In this document: in pieces, positions 8,168 through 17,068 of the stretch
Numbering within the stretch: position 1 is the first letter of the stretch
Layout of the letters: each line of letters starts with the position of its first letter
DNA from: Chryseobacterium gleum
Lineage (GTDB): Bacteria; Bacteroidota; Bacteroidia; Flavobacteriales; Flavobacteriaceae
Length of the DNA stretch: 64,000 nucleotides
Assembly: GCA_945881885.1 (NCBI GenBank)
Contig: CAMCVI010000003.1
Coordinates: forward strand, 62,001 to 126,000
Direction of reading: 5' to 3'
Notes under the pieces: generated by a model
What the model was told of the DNA's origin: nothing
The model's input: the letters and a program-made list of their open reading frames with translations, nothing else
The model's database searches: none
Program-made: the position numbers and the translations under genes

Positions 8168-9298
8168 ATGAATAAAAAAATACTATCTATTTTACTTTTA
8201 TGTATCACATTATTAATAATATCTTGTAATGATGAAACTGAAGAAGAATATAATACCTTACCTTCTTCACCAGTTAAAGTAGATTTAACACAAGTACCCT
8301 ATCCAAAACTTTCTGATTATCATTTTTTTGAGGGTGAAATGAAAAATCAAATTCCTTCATTAAATGTACTTCCTTATGCACCAGCAAGTGCTTTATTTTC
8401 AGATTATGCTCATAAAAAAAGATTTGTTTGGATGCCAATTGGCGTAAAAGCAACTTTTAATGGTGACTCGAAAGTATTAGAATTACCAGTAGGATCCGCT
8501 TTGATAAAAACCTTTTATTATGATAAAATACAACCAAACAATACAACTCGTAATATTGAAACAAGAGTAATGATTCGAAAACAAACGGGTTGGATTTTTG
8601 CTAATTATGTTTGGAATGATGCACAAACAGAAGCGTATTTAGATTTAAATGGAAGTTTTGTAAACATATCATGGAAAGATGATAATAATGTAATAAAAAC
8701 TACAGATTACAGAATTCCATCTGAAGTTCAATGTATCACTTGTCATAAAAACACAGAGAATGTTAATGGAAATTTACAAACCATTCATATCCCAATTGGA
8801 ATTAAACCTCAAAATCTAAATCATAACTATAATTACGGATCCTCTACTCAAAATCAACTAACAAAATGGATAGAGCAAGGTTATTTAGATAATAATTTTA
8901 CTTTACCCACAGAAAACAATACCGTTGTAGATTATAATGACACATCAAAATCTTTAGAAAAAAGAGTACGCTCTTATTTTGATATTAATTGTGCCCATTG
9001 TCATCAAAATGGAAAACATTGCGATTACAGACCAATGCGATTTGCTTTTAACGAAACAGGAGCTGTAAACGGATTAACAAACTTAGGAGTTTGTGTGGAT
9101 ACACAAGATATGCAAAACTTCGCTCCTGCTTTAGGGAAAATTATAACACCCGGAAACATAAATAGATCCATGTTATACTATCGTTTAAATACAACAAATG
9201 AAGCATACAGAATGCCTCTTCACGGAAGAACAGTTGTTCATGAAGAAGCAATAAGTTTAATAGGACAATGGATAAATTCATTACAACCTTGTCAGTAA
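8168..9298 (+). CDS. Diheme c-type cytochrome lipoprotein, SO2930-like
   Basis: A 376-residue exported protein. The signal ends LLIISC with lipid-anchor Cys20. Two haem c sites are visible: CITCH at 189-193 and CAHCH at 275-279, the latter in the phrase FDINCAHCHQNGKHCDYRP. The region between is rich in Asn and Tyr. The overall arrangement resembles the SO2930/HNE_0200 family of diheme proteins; that assignment is from memory. It is followed 21 bases later by a secreted FG-GAP protein, so the two are probably co-transcribed. The electron partner is unknown. Confidence 0.82.
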   Translation: MNKKILSILLLCITLLIISCNDETEEEYNTLPSSPVKVDLTQVPYPKLSDYHFFEGEMKNQIPSLNVLPYAPASALFSDYAHKKRFVWMPIGVKATFNGDSKVLELPVGSALIKTFYYDKIQPNNTTRNIETRVMIRKQTGWIFANYVWNDAQTEAYLDLNGSFVNISWKDDNNVIKTTDYRIPSEVQCITCHKNTENVNGNLQTIHIPIGIKPQNLNHNYNYGSSTQNQLTKWIEQGYLDNNFTLPTENNTVVDYNDTSKSLEKRVRSYFDINCAHCHQNGKHCDYRPMRFAFNETGAVNGLTNLGVCVDTQDMQNFAPALGKIITPGNINRSMLYYRLNTTNEAYRMPLHGRTVVHEEAISLIGQWINSLQPCQ

Positions 9299-9319
9299 TA
9301 ACATTTTAATATATTAAAA

Positions 9320-11365
9320 ATGAAAAAATATTTTACATTATTTTTTGTGATTTTTATTAATTACTCTAACTGGGCTCAAGACACATGTGCCAGTGCGCCA
9401 ATAATAAGCTCTGGAATGCATGTAGTAACTGCGGTTAACGGAACACAAATTCCTACCCCTATTTGTGCATTAAATGGATCTGGAGCTACGGCTGGTGAAT
9501 GGTATAAATATATTCCTACACAAAACTACACCACAACAATCAGCTCAAATATTGTAGCAAATACTCCAAAAATTGATACTCGCTTTCATGTTTATAGTGG
9601 ACCATGTAGTACATTAACTTGTATAGGAGGTGATGATGATTCAGGGGCAAGTTATTCATCAGTAGGAAGTTTTACGGCTATTGCTGGAACTACTTATTAT
9701 ATTGCATGGGATAATAGATGGTCATCTGTGGGATTTACTTTTCAACTAACAGAAGGACCTTACATTGCTCCAATTCCTACTCCTGTTAATTATACTTCTC
9801 AAACCATTTCAACAATAAATAGTACGTATAATATTTGTGTTGTGGATATGAATGGTGATAACAAAGACGACATTGTAGGTGTAAGCGCAAATAATTTAAA
9901 AATTCATTACCAAGGTACAGGAAGTACTTTTAACATGACTAATTTTCCAATTGCAGGAACTAGTGATATGCCTTCGTGGAGTATTGCAGCTGGGGATTAC
10001 AACAGAGACGGATTTAATGATTTGGTTTTAGGAGGCGGAAATGGATTAACATTTTGGAAATCAAACATTACAGGAACAGCTTATTCAAATATTAATCCAT
10101 CAGAATATATTTTCTGCCAAAGAACTAATTTTATTGACATTAATAATGATGGCCATTTGGATGCCTTTTCTTGTCATGATGTGGCACCAAATGTTTATTA
10201 TATGAACAATAATAATGGTGCATCATTTACACATTATCAGTCAGGTGTAACTGCTGGATCCTATTCATTAGGAGTACTTTCAAGCGGAGGAAACTATGCT
10301 TCTTTATGGACAGATTATGATAATGATGGCGATGCGGATATGTTTATTTCTAAATGTTCTGGACCTCCTTGTGAGCTTCATAGAAATGATGGGAATGGTG
10401 TTTTTACTGATATTTCAGCTATTGCTCAAATCAACACAACACCTGTACAATCATGGTCGTCTGCAATTGCTGATTTTGATAATGATGGTGATATGGATAT
10501 TTTAGTTGGTTCCAATGGAAATACAGGTCATATGTTTTTTAAAAACAATTTAAATACAAATAATACTACAGAAGAAGCATTTACAAATATTACAATCGGT
10601 TCTGGATGGGACTTGGACAATAACATTAATAGAGATTATATTGCATATGATTTTGATAATAATGGTTTTATCGATGTAATGGGTGGTGGAAATAAAATTA
10701 TGTTTAACCAAGGTAATAATACATTTTTACCTGCAAACTATCCTAACGTTTCATTAGGTGCTGTTGGTGATTTAAACAACGATGGTTTTCTTGACATTTT
10801 AAACGGAAATACTATTCGTACTGCAGTTCCAAACGGAAATAACTGGATAAAATTAACGTTTCAAGGTATTCAAAGTAATAGAAATGGAATTGGAGCACGT
10901 GTAGAAATTCATGGTGTTTGGGGTAAACAAATTAGAGAAGTAAGAAGCGGTGAAGGTTTTGAATTTATGAGTACCTTAAATGTTCATTTTGGAATAGGCA
11001 TAGCTACAGCAATTTCTCAAATAAAAGTAATTTGGCCTTCAGGTGCTGTAGATATTATTACAAATCCGAACATCAATCAAACTCTAAATGTTATTGAAGG
11101 CAACTTTCCTTTAAGTGCGTCTTCATTCAATGGTAAAGAAGTTGTAATTTACCCAAATCCTACATCTGATTATTTGACAATTTCAAACATTGAACATTTA
11201 AACATTAATGCAATACAAATAATTGATACAAATGGAAAAACGATTGTTAGAATTACATCTAATTTTAATTCTATAGACGTATCAAATTTAAGCAATGGAA
11301 TATATATTTTAAGTATAGAAACCAAAGAAGGAAAGAAATTTGCCGAGAATTTCATCAAAAAATAA
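9320..11365 (+). CDS. Secreted FG-GAP/VCBS repeat protein with ASPIC/UnbV domain and T9SS sorting signal
   Basis: A 681-residue protein with signal peptide (cleavage after NWAQ). An N-terminal pre-peptidase-like region (to about 155) precedes seven calcium-loop segments of the DxNxDG type: DMNGDNKDD, DYNRDGFND, DINNDGHLD, DYDNDGDAD, DFDNDGDMD, DFDNNGFID and DLNNDGFLD. These form an FG-GAP beta-propeller. An ASPIC/UnbV domain (RNGIGARVEIHG ... QIKVIWPSGAVD) covers about 520-595. The last 75 residues start VVIYPNPTSDYLTIS and end in a basic tail, a type A sorting domain for export by the type IX secretion system. It is likely cell-surface or released. Ligand unknown. Confidence 0.9.
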   Translation: MKKYFTLFFVIFINYSNWAQDTCASAPIISSGMHVVTAVNGTQIPTPICALNGSGATAGEWYKYIPTQNYTTTISSNIVANTPKIDTRFHVYSGPCSTLTCIGGDDDSGASYSSVGSFTAIAGTTYYIAWDNRWSSVGFTFQLTEGPYIAPIPTPVNYTSQTISTINSTYNICVVDMNGDNKDDIVGVSANNLKIHYQGTGSTFNMTNFPIAGTSDMPSWSIAAGDYNRDGFNDLVLGGGNGLTFWKSNITGTAYSNINPSEYIFCQRTNFIDINNDGHLDAFSCHDVAPNVYYMNNNNGASFTHYQSGVTAGSYSLGVLSSGGNYASLWTDYDNDGDADMFISKCSGPPCELHRNDGNGVFTDISAIAQINTTPVQSWSSAIADFDNDGDMDILVGSNGNTGHMFFKNNLNTNNTTEEAFTNITIGSGWDLDNNINRDYIAYDFDNNGFIDVMGGGNKIMFNQGNNTFLPANYPNVSLGAVGDLNNDGFLDILNGNTIRTAVPNGNNWIKLTFQGIQSNRNGIGARVEIHGVWGKQIREVRSGEGFEFMSTLNVHFGIGIATAISQIKVIWPSGAVDIITNPNINQTLNVIEGNFPLSASSFNGKEVVIYPNPTSDYLTISNIEHLNINAIQIIDTNGKTIVRITSNFNSIDVSNLSNGIYILSIETKEGKKFAENFIKK

Positions 11366-11406
11366 ATTAATAAAGCTAATAGAAATAATTCCATTTTCAT
11401 CAATAA

Positions 11407-11450
11407 AAAAAACCCCTAAAAGCAAGAAGCAAATAGGGGTGTTTTTTTTA
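11407..11450. terminator. Bidirectional terminator
   Basis: CCCCTA and TAGGGG pair across an 18-base loop, with A-rich sequence on one side and an eight-T run on the other. It lies between two convergent genes and can serve both. Confidence 0.75.
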
Positions 11451-11463
11451 AATAAAAACTGTT

Positions 11464-12222
11464 TTATTGTATAATTAAAGTGGTTGCATATGATTTATCG
11501 TCAAACATTACTTTAACTAAGTAATTACCAGGACTTAAATCACTAGTGTTGATTTTATTTTCTAGTTTAGAAATATCTTTTTGCATCACTTCTTTACCTA
11601 ATACATCAAATATTTTTACAGTAATGTTTTCTACATTATTAGGTAATTCAATAGCAAAAATTTCATCTGCTGGGTTGGGATAAAGAACAAATCCTGCCAT
11701 ACTAAACGAATCTGTACTCAAGGTAAAATTCCCTGTAATACCATTTCCTCTTGTTCCACCGTGGTATGCTAAAGTTAGATTAGAACCTAAAGCCCATATT
11801 AAATTAATTGGAGTAGGCGCGTTGGTAAAAACATGATCTAAACCTGCAATATCACTAGTTGACAAAGGTCTAGTGGCTAAGACAGTTCTAACAGAACCCA
11901 CTACAACATTAGATACGGTTATCCAGTTTTGAGTGGCATCTGAATTTGGAGTACTTGTTGAACCAGTAAAATTTCTGTCAGTTAAAGTTGGTGTTGTACC
12001 AGATACTATCACACCATCACCAGTTTGTGACATTGTAGTCATTCCAAATCCAAGTCCTAACCATTTATCAGATGGACCAACTAAAGTCATTGTTACTGTT
12101 GTTGAATTGGTGTCAAACTTAACCGTGTAGCCGGAAGTTAAAGTTATCGTTCCAGTACTGTAATTCTGTGCGAATACACTAATGCTTGAAAGAAATAGTG
12201 TAAAAAGTAAAATTTTTTTCAT
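11464..12222 (-). CDS. DOMON-domain secreted protein with T9SS sorting signal
   Basis: A 252-residue protein: signal peptide (ends SVFAQ), a DOMON-like domain at about 20-170, and a T9SS type A sorting domain (FVLYPNPADEIFAIELP onward). DOMON features are the WLGLGFGMTTM strand near 54-64, a DGVIVSG segment, and LAYHGGTRGNG near 150-160, where the family often places a haem- or sugar-contacting His. DOMON domains bind haem or carbohydrate; which applies here is not shown. It is the last gene of a four-gene minus-strand operon, 17 bases after the ankyrin gene, beside cytochrome genes, which favours haem. Confidence 0.78.
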   Translation of the reverse strand: MKKILLFTLFLSSISVFAQNYSTGTITLTSGYTVKFDTNSTTVTMTLVGPSDKWLGLGFGMTTMSQTGDGVIVSGTTPTLTDRNFTGSTSTPNSDATQNWITVSNVVVGSVRTVLATRPLSTSDIAGLDHVFTNAPTPINLIWALGSNLTLAYHGGTRGNGITGNFTLSTDSFSMAGFVLYPNPADEIFAIELPNNVENITVKIFDVLGKEVMQKDISKLENKINTSDLSPGNYLVKVMFDDKSYATTLIIQ

Positions 12223-12239
12223 GATTTAAAATTTAATAG

Positions 12240-12749
12240 TTAGAAATTTAGTAGATTAATAATTTTTTGATTATTTGTTTTTAAAGCATAATCAAGGGCT
12301 TCTTTATTGTAATTATCTCTAATTTTTACGTTTGGCTTCGCCAAAATTAAAAGTTCAATAATTGGTAAATTGTTTGTATTTATAGCCATAATTAGAGCTG
12401 TTTGACCGTTAGCATCTTGAAAATCAAGATTGACTTTTTTTTCTATTAACAGTTTTGTAAATTCATAATTTTCTTTGATTACAGCCGCCATCAAAGCTGT
12501 CCCACTTTTAGAAAGATAATTAATATTTTTTACATTTTGCAATAAATATTTAGCTACATCAACATTATTATTATAAATGGCTAAAATTAATGTTGAATAT
12601 CCATTTTCATTAATTTTATTGATGCATTCCGGTTCAGATTTTAGTAATTCTTTTAATTCCAAAACATTTCCATTTCTTGCCAAAGCAAAAACATCTTTTT
12701 GTGCAAAAGAAAATGAAAAAGCTAATAATAAGAAAAATACTGTTTTCAT
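12240..12749 (-). CDS. Exported ankyrin-repeat protein
   Basis: A 169-residue protein with a signal peptide (FSFSFAQ). About four ankyrin repeats follow, with NGYSTLILAIYNNNVDVAKYLL and NGQTALIMAINTNNLPIIELL clearest. Ankyrin repeats mediate protein contacts; an exported one suggests a periplasmic partner, probably among the neighbouring gene products. It lies 3 bases after the DUF5777 barrel stop and 17 bases before the DOMON gene, firmly within the operon. No enzymatic motif is present. Confidence 0.85.
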   Translation of the reverse strand: MKTVFFLLLAFSFSFAQKDVFALARNGNVLELKELLKSEPECINKINENGYSTLILAIYNNNVDVAKYLLQNVKNINYLSKSGTALMAAVIKENYEFTKLLIEKKVNLDFQDANGQTALIMAINTNNLPIIELLILAKPNVKIRDNYNKEALDYALKTNNQKIINLLNF

Positions 12750-12752
12750 AAT

Positions 12753-13604
12753 TTAAAAAACTCGAATTAAATTAAATCCAAAAGCAATTTGTCCTTCATT
12801 CCAACTTCCGGTTGTGTTTCCTAAATATCCTGATTCATGCATGGCTTGTGAATTTGTAAAATGCATTTGAAATACATGACCACCTGTTTCTAAATCGAAG
12901 CCAATAGAAAGTGGGTTTTTAAAACCTGAATTAGACGCACGATTTAAATGTGCCGCATAATCCATGTTAAAAGACCAGCGTTTAGAAAACTTATAACGTC
13001 CACCTAAACCCAAAGCAAATTGACTATTATCCTGAGAATTATTGGACACATAGTTTTGATGAAAATGAGTTGGGGCGATTTCTAAAGATAAATTATCATT
13101 AAATTTCCTTGAAATTAGAATTTGATTTACATAAGCCAATCGGTCTGTAAATTCTAATTTTGGTAATGTTGTTTTCTCTAATTCTGTGTTAATCGACAAG
13201 CTATTAAACCCGACGATTTCAAACGGAAATCCTTGTTTTTTCTGACCAGCTAATCTGTATTTTGTTGCAACTTCATAGGTTTTTTGAAATCCGGAGCGCG
13301 AGGCATGTATAGTAATTCCATTGGTTAATCCGTACACAAATTGTATGCGTGTATTGGCGACATCTAAACCAAAAAAATCATCAAATCCATTGTCAATATA
13401 GCCAAATCGGTGAGCAATTACAAGATACAAATCGCCTTTTGCTGCTAATTTTGTAGATTCTAAATTCACGATTTTTAAAGATTTAAATGCTGCTACTACT
13501 GATTCATTTGCATCAGATAAAGTATCGATTTCCTTTAGTAAATCGTCTTGAGCTACCATTAAAAATGGAAATACACAAAATAAAAAAGTAATTTTCTTAA
13601 TCAT
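12753..13604 (-). CDS. DUF5777-like outer-membrane beta-barrel protein
   Basis: A 283-residue protein with signal peptide ending MVAQ. The family-like stretch KGDLYLVIAHRFGYIDNG (about 57-74) with the FFGLDVANTRIQFVYGLTNG segment following is typical of DUF5777. The rest alternates aromatic and polar residues and ends in F (NLIRVF), as outer-membrane barrels do. It is second in the four-gene operon, 2 bases after the OB-fold gene. Function unknown; neighbours in this window are cytochromes, YceI and DOMON proteins. Confidence 0.82.
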   Translation of the reverse strand: MIKKITFLFCVFPFLMVAQDDLLKEIDTLSDANESVVAAFKSLKIVNLESTKLAAKGDLYLVIAHRFGYIDNGFDDFFGLDVANTRIQFVYGLTNGITIHASRSGFQKTYEVATKYRLAGQKKQGFPFEIVGFNSLSINTELEKTTLPKLEFTDRLAYVNQILISRKFNDNLSLEIAPTHFHQNYVSNNSQDNSQFALGLGGRYKFSKRWSFNMDYAAHLNRASNSGFKNPLSIGFDLETGGHVFQMHFTNSQAMHESGYLGNTTGSWNEGQIAFGFNLIRVF

Positions 13605-13606
13605 AT

Positions 13607-14002
13607 TTATTTAATTTCGGCTTGATCTAATTTAATTTCTTCTAATAAAGAATCATAACCTATAACTCTTCCTTGAACAATAATTACTTCACTTTGCTTT
13701 ACAACTGGTATTTTTTTAAGCAAAACAAATACTTTTTCATCAATTACAATAGTATTTTTTTTCGTATCAATATTAGTTATTTTTCCTGTAATAGCTATTG
13801 ATTTATCTAAATATTTTAAATTTGCTTTCGACTCATCAAGTAAAAAATCTTGCAAAATTTCAGATGCAGTTACAGAAAAAATAGCTTTCTCATTAGAAAT
13901 ATCTCTGTGTCCGTGATATAAATATTTATATGATAAAAATAGAATAACTAGAAAGATTAATAAACCAGTTGCTATTTTTTTTATATATTTTTTATTTTGC
14001 AT
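13607..14002 (-). CDS. Membrane-anchored OB-fold protein (tRNA_anti-like)
   Basis: The start at 14002 gives 131 residues, MQNKKYIKK. A longer reading to 14056 would run into the start of the divergent cytochrome gene and adds no domain. A membrane helix is at about 9-27. The soluble part has the OB-fold pattern of the tRNA_anti-like family: YLDKSIAITGKITNIDTKKN then EVIIVQGRVIGYDSL. In this setting the domain probably binds protein or ligand in the periplasm rather than nucleic acid; that is inference. It is the first gene of the minus operon, only 52 bases from the divergent cytochrome gene. Confidence 0.75.
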   Translation of the reverse strand: MQNKKYIKKIATGLLIFLVILFLSYKYLYHGHRDISNEKAIFSVTASEILQDFLLDESKANLKYLDKSIAITGKITNIDTKKNTIVIDEKVFVLLKKIPVVKQSEVIIVQGRVIGYDSLLEEIKLDQAEIK

Positions 14003-14054
14003 AGACAAACTTATTAAATATTTTGTAATATTGTGAGTATAAAGTAATTTTAAC

Positions 14055-14402
14055 ATGAAAAAAACAAATTATTTAATCTTAACCGCAATTTTTTTTATTT
14101 TAAGTTGTAGCAATAATTCGGAAGACGATTTAACAATTCCATTAACTTCAAATATTACAAAATACGCTCAAGACATCAAACCAATTATAGATAACAATTG
14201 TGTAGCTTGTCATGGTTCTACTACACAAATGCCTTTGGCTACTTATAATCAAGTAAAATTATCAGTTCAAAATAATGGACTTTTAGATCGTATTTCAAGA
14301 GTTCAAGGTGCTTCAGGAATGATGCCATATCAAGGCACCCGAATGCCACAAACCACTATTGATTTAATTAATGATTGGAATAGTGATGGCCTTTTAGAAT
14401 AA
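14055..14402 (+). CDS. Small c-type cytochrome lipoprotein
   Basis: A 115-residue protein with a lipoprotein signal (FFILSC, lipid Cys18) and one haem c site CVACH at 49-53. Downstream Met residues (MMPYQGTRMP, about 93-102) could supply the sixth ligand. The phrase YAQDIKPIIDNNCVACHG is common in small Bacteroidetes envelope cytochromes. It heads a three-gene plus-strand operon with a YceI protein 36 bases later and diverges from the OB-fold/DUF5777 operon. Confidence 0.85.
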   Translation: MKKTNYLILTAIFFILSCSNNSEDDLTIPLTSNITKYAQDIKPIIDNNCVACHGSTTQMPLATYNQVKLSVQNNGLLDRISRVQGASGMMPYQGTRMPQTTIDLINDWNSDGLLE

Positions 14403-14438
14403 GTTTAAAGAAATAGTTTCCATCTTAAATATTGTATT

Positions 14439-14978
14439 ATGAAAAAAATTGCCCTTTTAGGATGGTTGTTTTTAGTGAGTTTAACACCTATTCAAGAAAA
14501 AAAAATCACAAAAACAGGAAGTATAAGTTTAGAAGCTTCCATGCCTGCATTTGAAGAAATTAAAGCAAAAAATAACGCTGTTACTTGTATTATGAATACT
14601 AATAATGGTGAAATTGCAGTTTTAGCTTTAATGAAAGGTTTTAGATTTAAAATTGCTTTAATGGAAGAACATTTTAATGAAAGTTATATAGAAAGTTCTA
14701 AGTTTCCTAAAGCAACTTTTAAAGGGAAAATTGAGAATTTTGATGTTTCTAAACTAACTTCAACTTTTAAAGATTTTACTATTAAGGGTAAATTAGAAGT
14801 TCATGGAAAAAGTAAAGACATCAATTCAATTGCAAAAATTAAAAAAACAGGTTCAGATATAGAAATAAAAACAGATTTTGACGTTAACGTAGCCGACTTT
14901 GATATTGAAATACCAAGTGTTGTTTCCAAAAAAGTTGCTAAAAAAGTGACCTTAAATTGTAACTTCTTACTAAAATAA
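14439..14978 (+). CDS. YceI-family periplasmic protein
   Basis: A 179-residue protein with an N-terminal export signal and the YceI lipocalin-like fold: FNESYIESSKFPKATFKGKI (about 79-98), FTIKGKLEVHGKSKDI near 111-126, and FDVNVADFDIEIPSVVSKKV toward the end. YceI proteins bind polyisoprenoid lipids or quinone-like molecules in a hydrophobic cavity. Located between a cytochrome c and a secreted protein gene, it could bind a lipid redox carrier for this cluster; that link is inference. Confidence 0.88.
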   Translation: MKKIALLGWLFLVSLTPIQEKKITKTGSISLEASMPAFEEIKAKNNAVTCIMNTNNGEIAVLALMKGFRFKIALMEEHFNESYIESSKFPKATFKGKIENFDVSKLTSTFKDFTIKGKLEVHGKSKDINSIAKIKKTGSDIEIKTDFDVNVADFDIEIPSVVSKKVAKKVTLNCNFLLK

Positions 14979-15010
14979 CATACTAATCTTTAAATTTAAA
15001 CCCTAAAAAC

Positions 15011-15667
15011 ATGAAAAACTTAAAAAAATTAGCATTCGTAGCTTTAGCAATTGTTTCCACACAATTTTATGCACAAACAAAAACTGGTTCTGTAACTTAC
15101 GAAATGTCCATGCCAGACAATGAAGAAATGGCAGCAATGGGAACAAATATTATTAAAATTTCATTTAATGAAAAATCTACTGCTACTCAAATGGATATGA
15201 TGGGCGGAATGATGTCAGTTAAATCAATTTCTGTTGACAAAAGTAACCCTAAAGACACCAGAATATTAATGGATATGATGGGTAAAAAATATGAATTAAC
15301 TGGAGAGTCTAATGGAATAGGAAATTCTGATGTAGCGTCCTTAAAAGATGCAGAATCTGTTTCTTATGACAAAAATGCAACCAAAGAAATTTTAGGATTC
15401 AAGTGTTACAAAGCATTAGTAAAAATGAATGATGGAACAGTAAATACTTTTTATATTACAGAAGCAATTGCCGGACAATCTTCGCCAACAGATAAATTAA
15501 AATTAACTGGTTTCCCTCTAGAAATTGAGGTAAATAGTCCAAATGGAAAGGTTTTATTAGTAGCTACTGCAGTAGATAAAGCTCCAACTGAATCATGCTT
15601 TATTATACCAGAAGGTTACAAAAAAGTAACGCAAGAAGAATTACAACAAGAATTAGGAGGAATGTAA
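15011..15667 (+). CDS. Secreted Met-rich protein, DUF4412-like
   Basis: A 218-residue protein with signal peptide (STQFYAQ). The first half is unusually rich in Met (MSMPDNEEMAAMG, TQMDMMGGMMSVK, MDMMGKKYEL). The middle KEILGFKCYKALVKMNDG and the strand pattern are like DUF4412 proteins, which appear lipocalin- or LolA-like. The clustered Met residues could be a copper site or simply packing; sequence does not decide. Last gene of the cytochrome/YceI operon, ending at a strong terminator. Confidence 0.7.
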   Translation: MKNLKKLAFVALAIVSTQFYAQTKTGSVTYEMSMPDNEEMAAMGTNIIKISFNEKSTATQMDMMGGMMSVKSISVDKSNPKDTRILMDMMGKKYELTGESNGIGNSDVASLKDAESVSYDKNATKEILGFKCYKALVKMNDGTVNTFYITEAIAGQSSPTDKLKLTGFPLEIEVNSPNGKVLLVATAVDKAPTESCFIIPEGYKKVTQEELQQELGGM

Positions 15668-15689
15668 TTTACCTTTTATCTTTTAATAA

Positions 15690-15726
15690 AAATACCCCAA
15701 ATTCAAATTGAATTTGGGGTATTTTT
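15690..15726. terminator. Strong bidirectional terminator
   Basis: ATACCCCAAATTCAA pairs perfectly with TTGAATTTGGGGTAT across a very short loop, flanked by A and T runs. It separates the DUF4412-like gene from the convergent secreted-protein gene, whose stop is in its edge. Confidence 0.93.
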
Positions 15727-17000
15727 TATGTTTTTAACTTCTTTTTTCGAGCGGCTGGAAAAAGCACATTATTTAAAATTAATCGATACCCAGGCGAATT
15801 TGGGTGCAAATCCAAAACGGTTGGCGCATCACCTACTCTGTGCTGATAATCTTCCGGATCGTGGCCGCCGTAATAGGTGAACATTCCTTTGCCTTTTGTT
15901 CCATGTATGTATCTCGCTTCACCATTAATTTTACATTCGCCCATTAATAAGACATTCGACTTAATTTTATCTGTCAAAAAAGCAGTAGTTTGTCCCATAA
16001 AACCTTTTACTATTTGAGTATGATTTTGACATAACATCGAAGGAATTGGGTCCCATTTAGCAGAAAAATCCATTAATGTAAAATAATCAACTTCCATTGA
16101 AAAACTTCCTTTTCCATGTTCCTCGGTAGTATCAATATCAGAAAATTCGTATTTCATAGGTTGCTTTTCCAAAATAAAATCTTTGAAAGCAAATGTGTTG
16201 GAGTATTCTAATTTAGATTGGTAATTTGGTTCGCTTTCATCTCCATCAAACATGGGCTCACAAATATCGGTATTTTGTGCTGCCAAAGCAATATCAAAAC
16301 TGTCAGTTGCAGAACACATCGCAAACATAAATCCACCACCAATTACATAATCTCTAATTTTGGTAGCGACAGCTAATTTTTCCTCGGACACTTTACTGTA
16401 ACCTAATTTTTTAGCCAAAGCTTCTGCTTCTGTTTTCTGTTGAATATACCAAGGCGCATTTCTATAATTACTGAAAAATTTACCATATTGACCAGTAAAA
16501 TCTTCATGGTGTAAGTGCAACCATTCATACAAAACGAGTTGATCTGACAATACTTCTGTGTCGTAAATTTCTGTATAAGGAATTTCGGCATAAGTTAAAA
16601 CCATAGTAACGGCATCATCCCAAGGTTGTTTTCCTTTTGGAGTATAGACCGCAATTTTTGGTGCTTTTTCTAAAACTACCGTTTCCATATTTTGAGAAGG
16701 ACTACTTATTTCTTCTAAAATAGTAGTCGTTGCACCATCTGATAATACTTCAAAAGATACACCTCTAATTTGACATTCTTTTCTGATATCATCGCCATCT
16801 GGCAATAAAAAAGAACCACCACGATAATTTAACAACCAATTTACCTTATAATTTTTTGCCAAAGCCCAATAGGTAATTCCGTATGCTTTTAAATGATTTT
16901 GTTGCCCATCGTTATCCATAGGTAACAATATTGAAGAAGCATTTAAATTTGTATTGCAAATTACAAACAAGAAAAAAACAAGTTGTTTTAAATAGTTCAT
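15726..17000 (-). CDS. Conserved exported protein of unknown function (possible amidotransferase-like fold)
   Basis: A 424-residue protein with signal peptide (NLNASS). I recall close relatives being labelled 'asparagine synthetase B', but neither an N-terminal Cys nucleophile nor an AsnB ATP site is present, so the label looks wrong. The start SSILLPMDNDGQQNHLKAYG and the later IGGGFMFAMCSATDSFDIAL (about 220-240) suggest a Rossmann-like class I glutamine-amidotransferase fold. In it the Cys of MCSAT would sit where the nucleophile elbow is found. The C-terminal half carries GKGMFTYYGGHDPEDY, another phrase of that fold. Substrate unknown. Monocistronic, 68 bases downstream of dnaB. Confidence 0.7.
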   Translation of the reverse strand: MNYLKQLVFFLFVICNTNLNASSILLPMDNDGQQNHLKAYGITYWALAKNYKVNWLLNYRGGSFLLPDGDDIRKECQIRGVSFEVLSDGATTTILEEISSPSQNMETVVLEKAPKIAVYTPKGKQPWDDAVTMVLTYAEIPYTEIYDTEVLSDQLVLYEWLHLHHEDFTGQYGKFFSNYRNAPWYIQQKTEAEALAKKLGYSKVSEEKLAVATKIRDYVIGGGFMFAMCSATDSFDIALAAQNTDICEPMFDGDESEPNYQSKLEYSNTFAFKDFILEKQPMKYEFSDIDTTEEHGKGSFSMEVDYFTLMDFSAKWDPIPSMLCQNHTQIVKGFMGQTTAFLTDKIKSNVLLMGECKINGEARYIHGTKGKGMFTYYGGHDPEDYQHRVGDAPTVLDLHPNSPGYRLILNNVLFPAARKKKLKT

Positions 17001-17068
17001 CTAAAGATATTTATGTAAATATAAACTTTTTGAATAGTAATTAGACAGATTTGAGTGTGAAATAATGA

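Noticed and set aside
13991..14056. Promoter TAAGTTTG for the OB-fold operon
   Set aside because: The element sits only a few bases from the ATG at 14002, which would leave no leader; the match may be chance.
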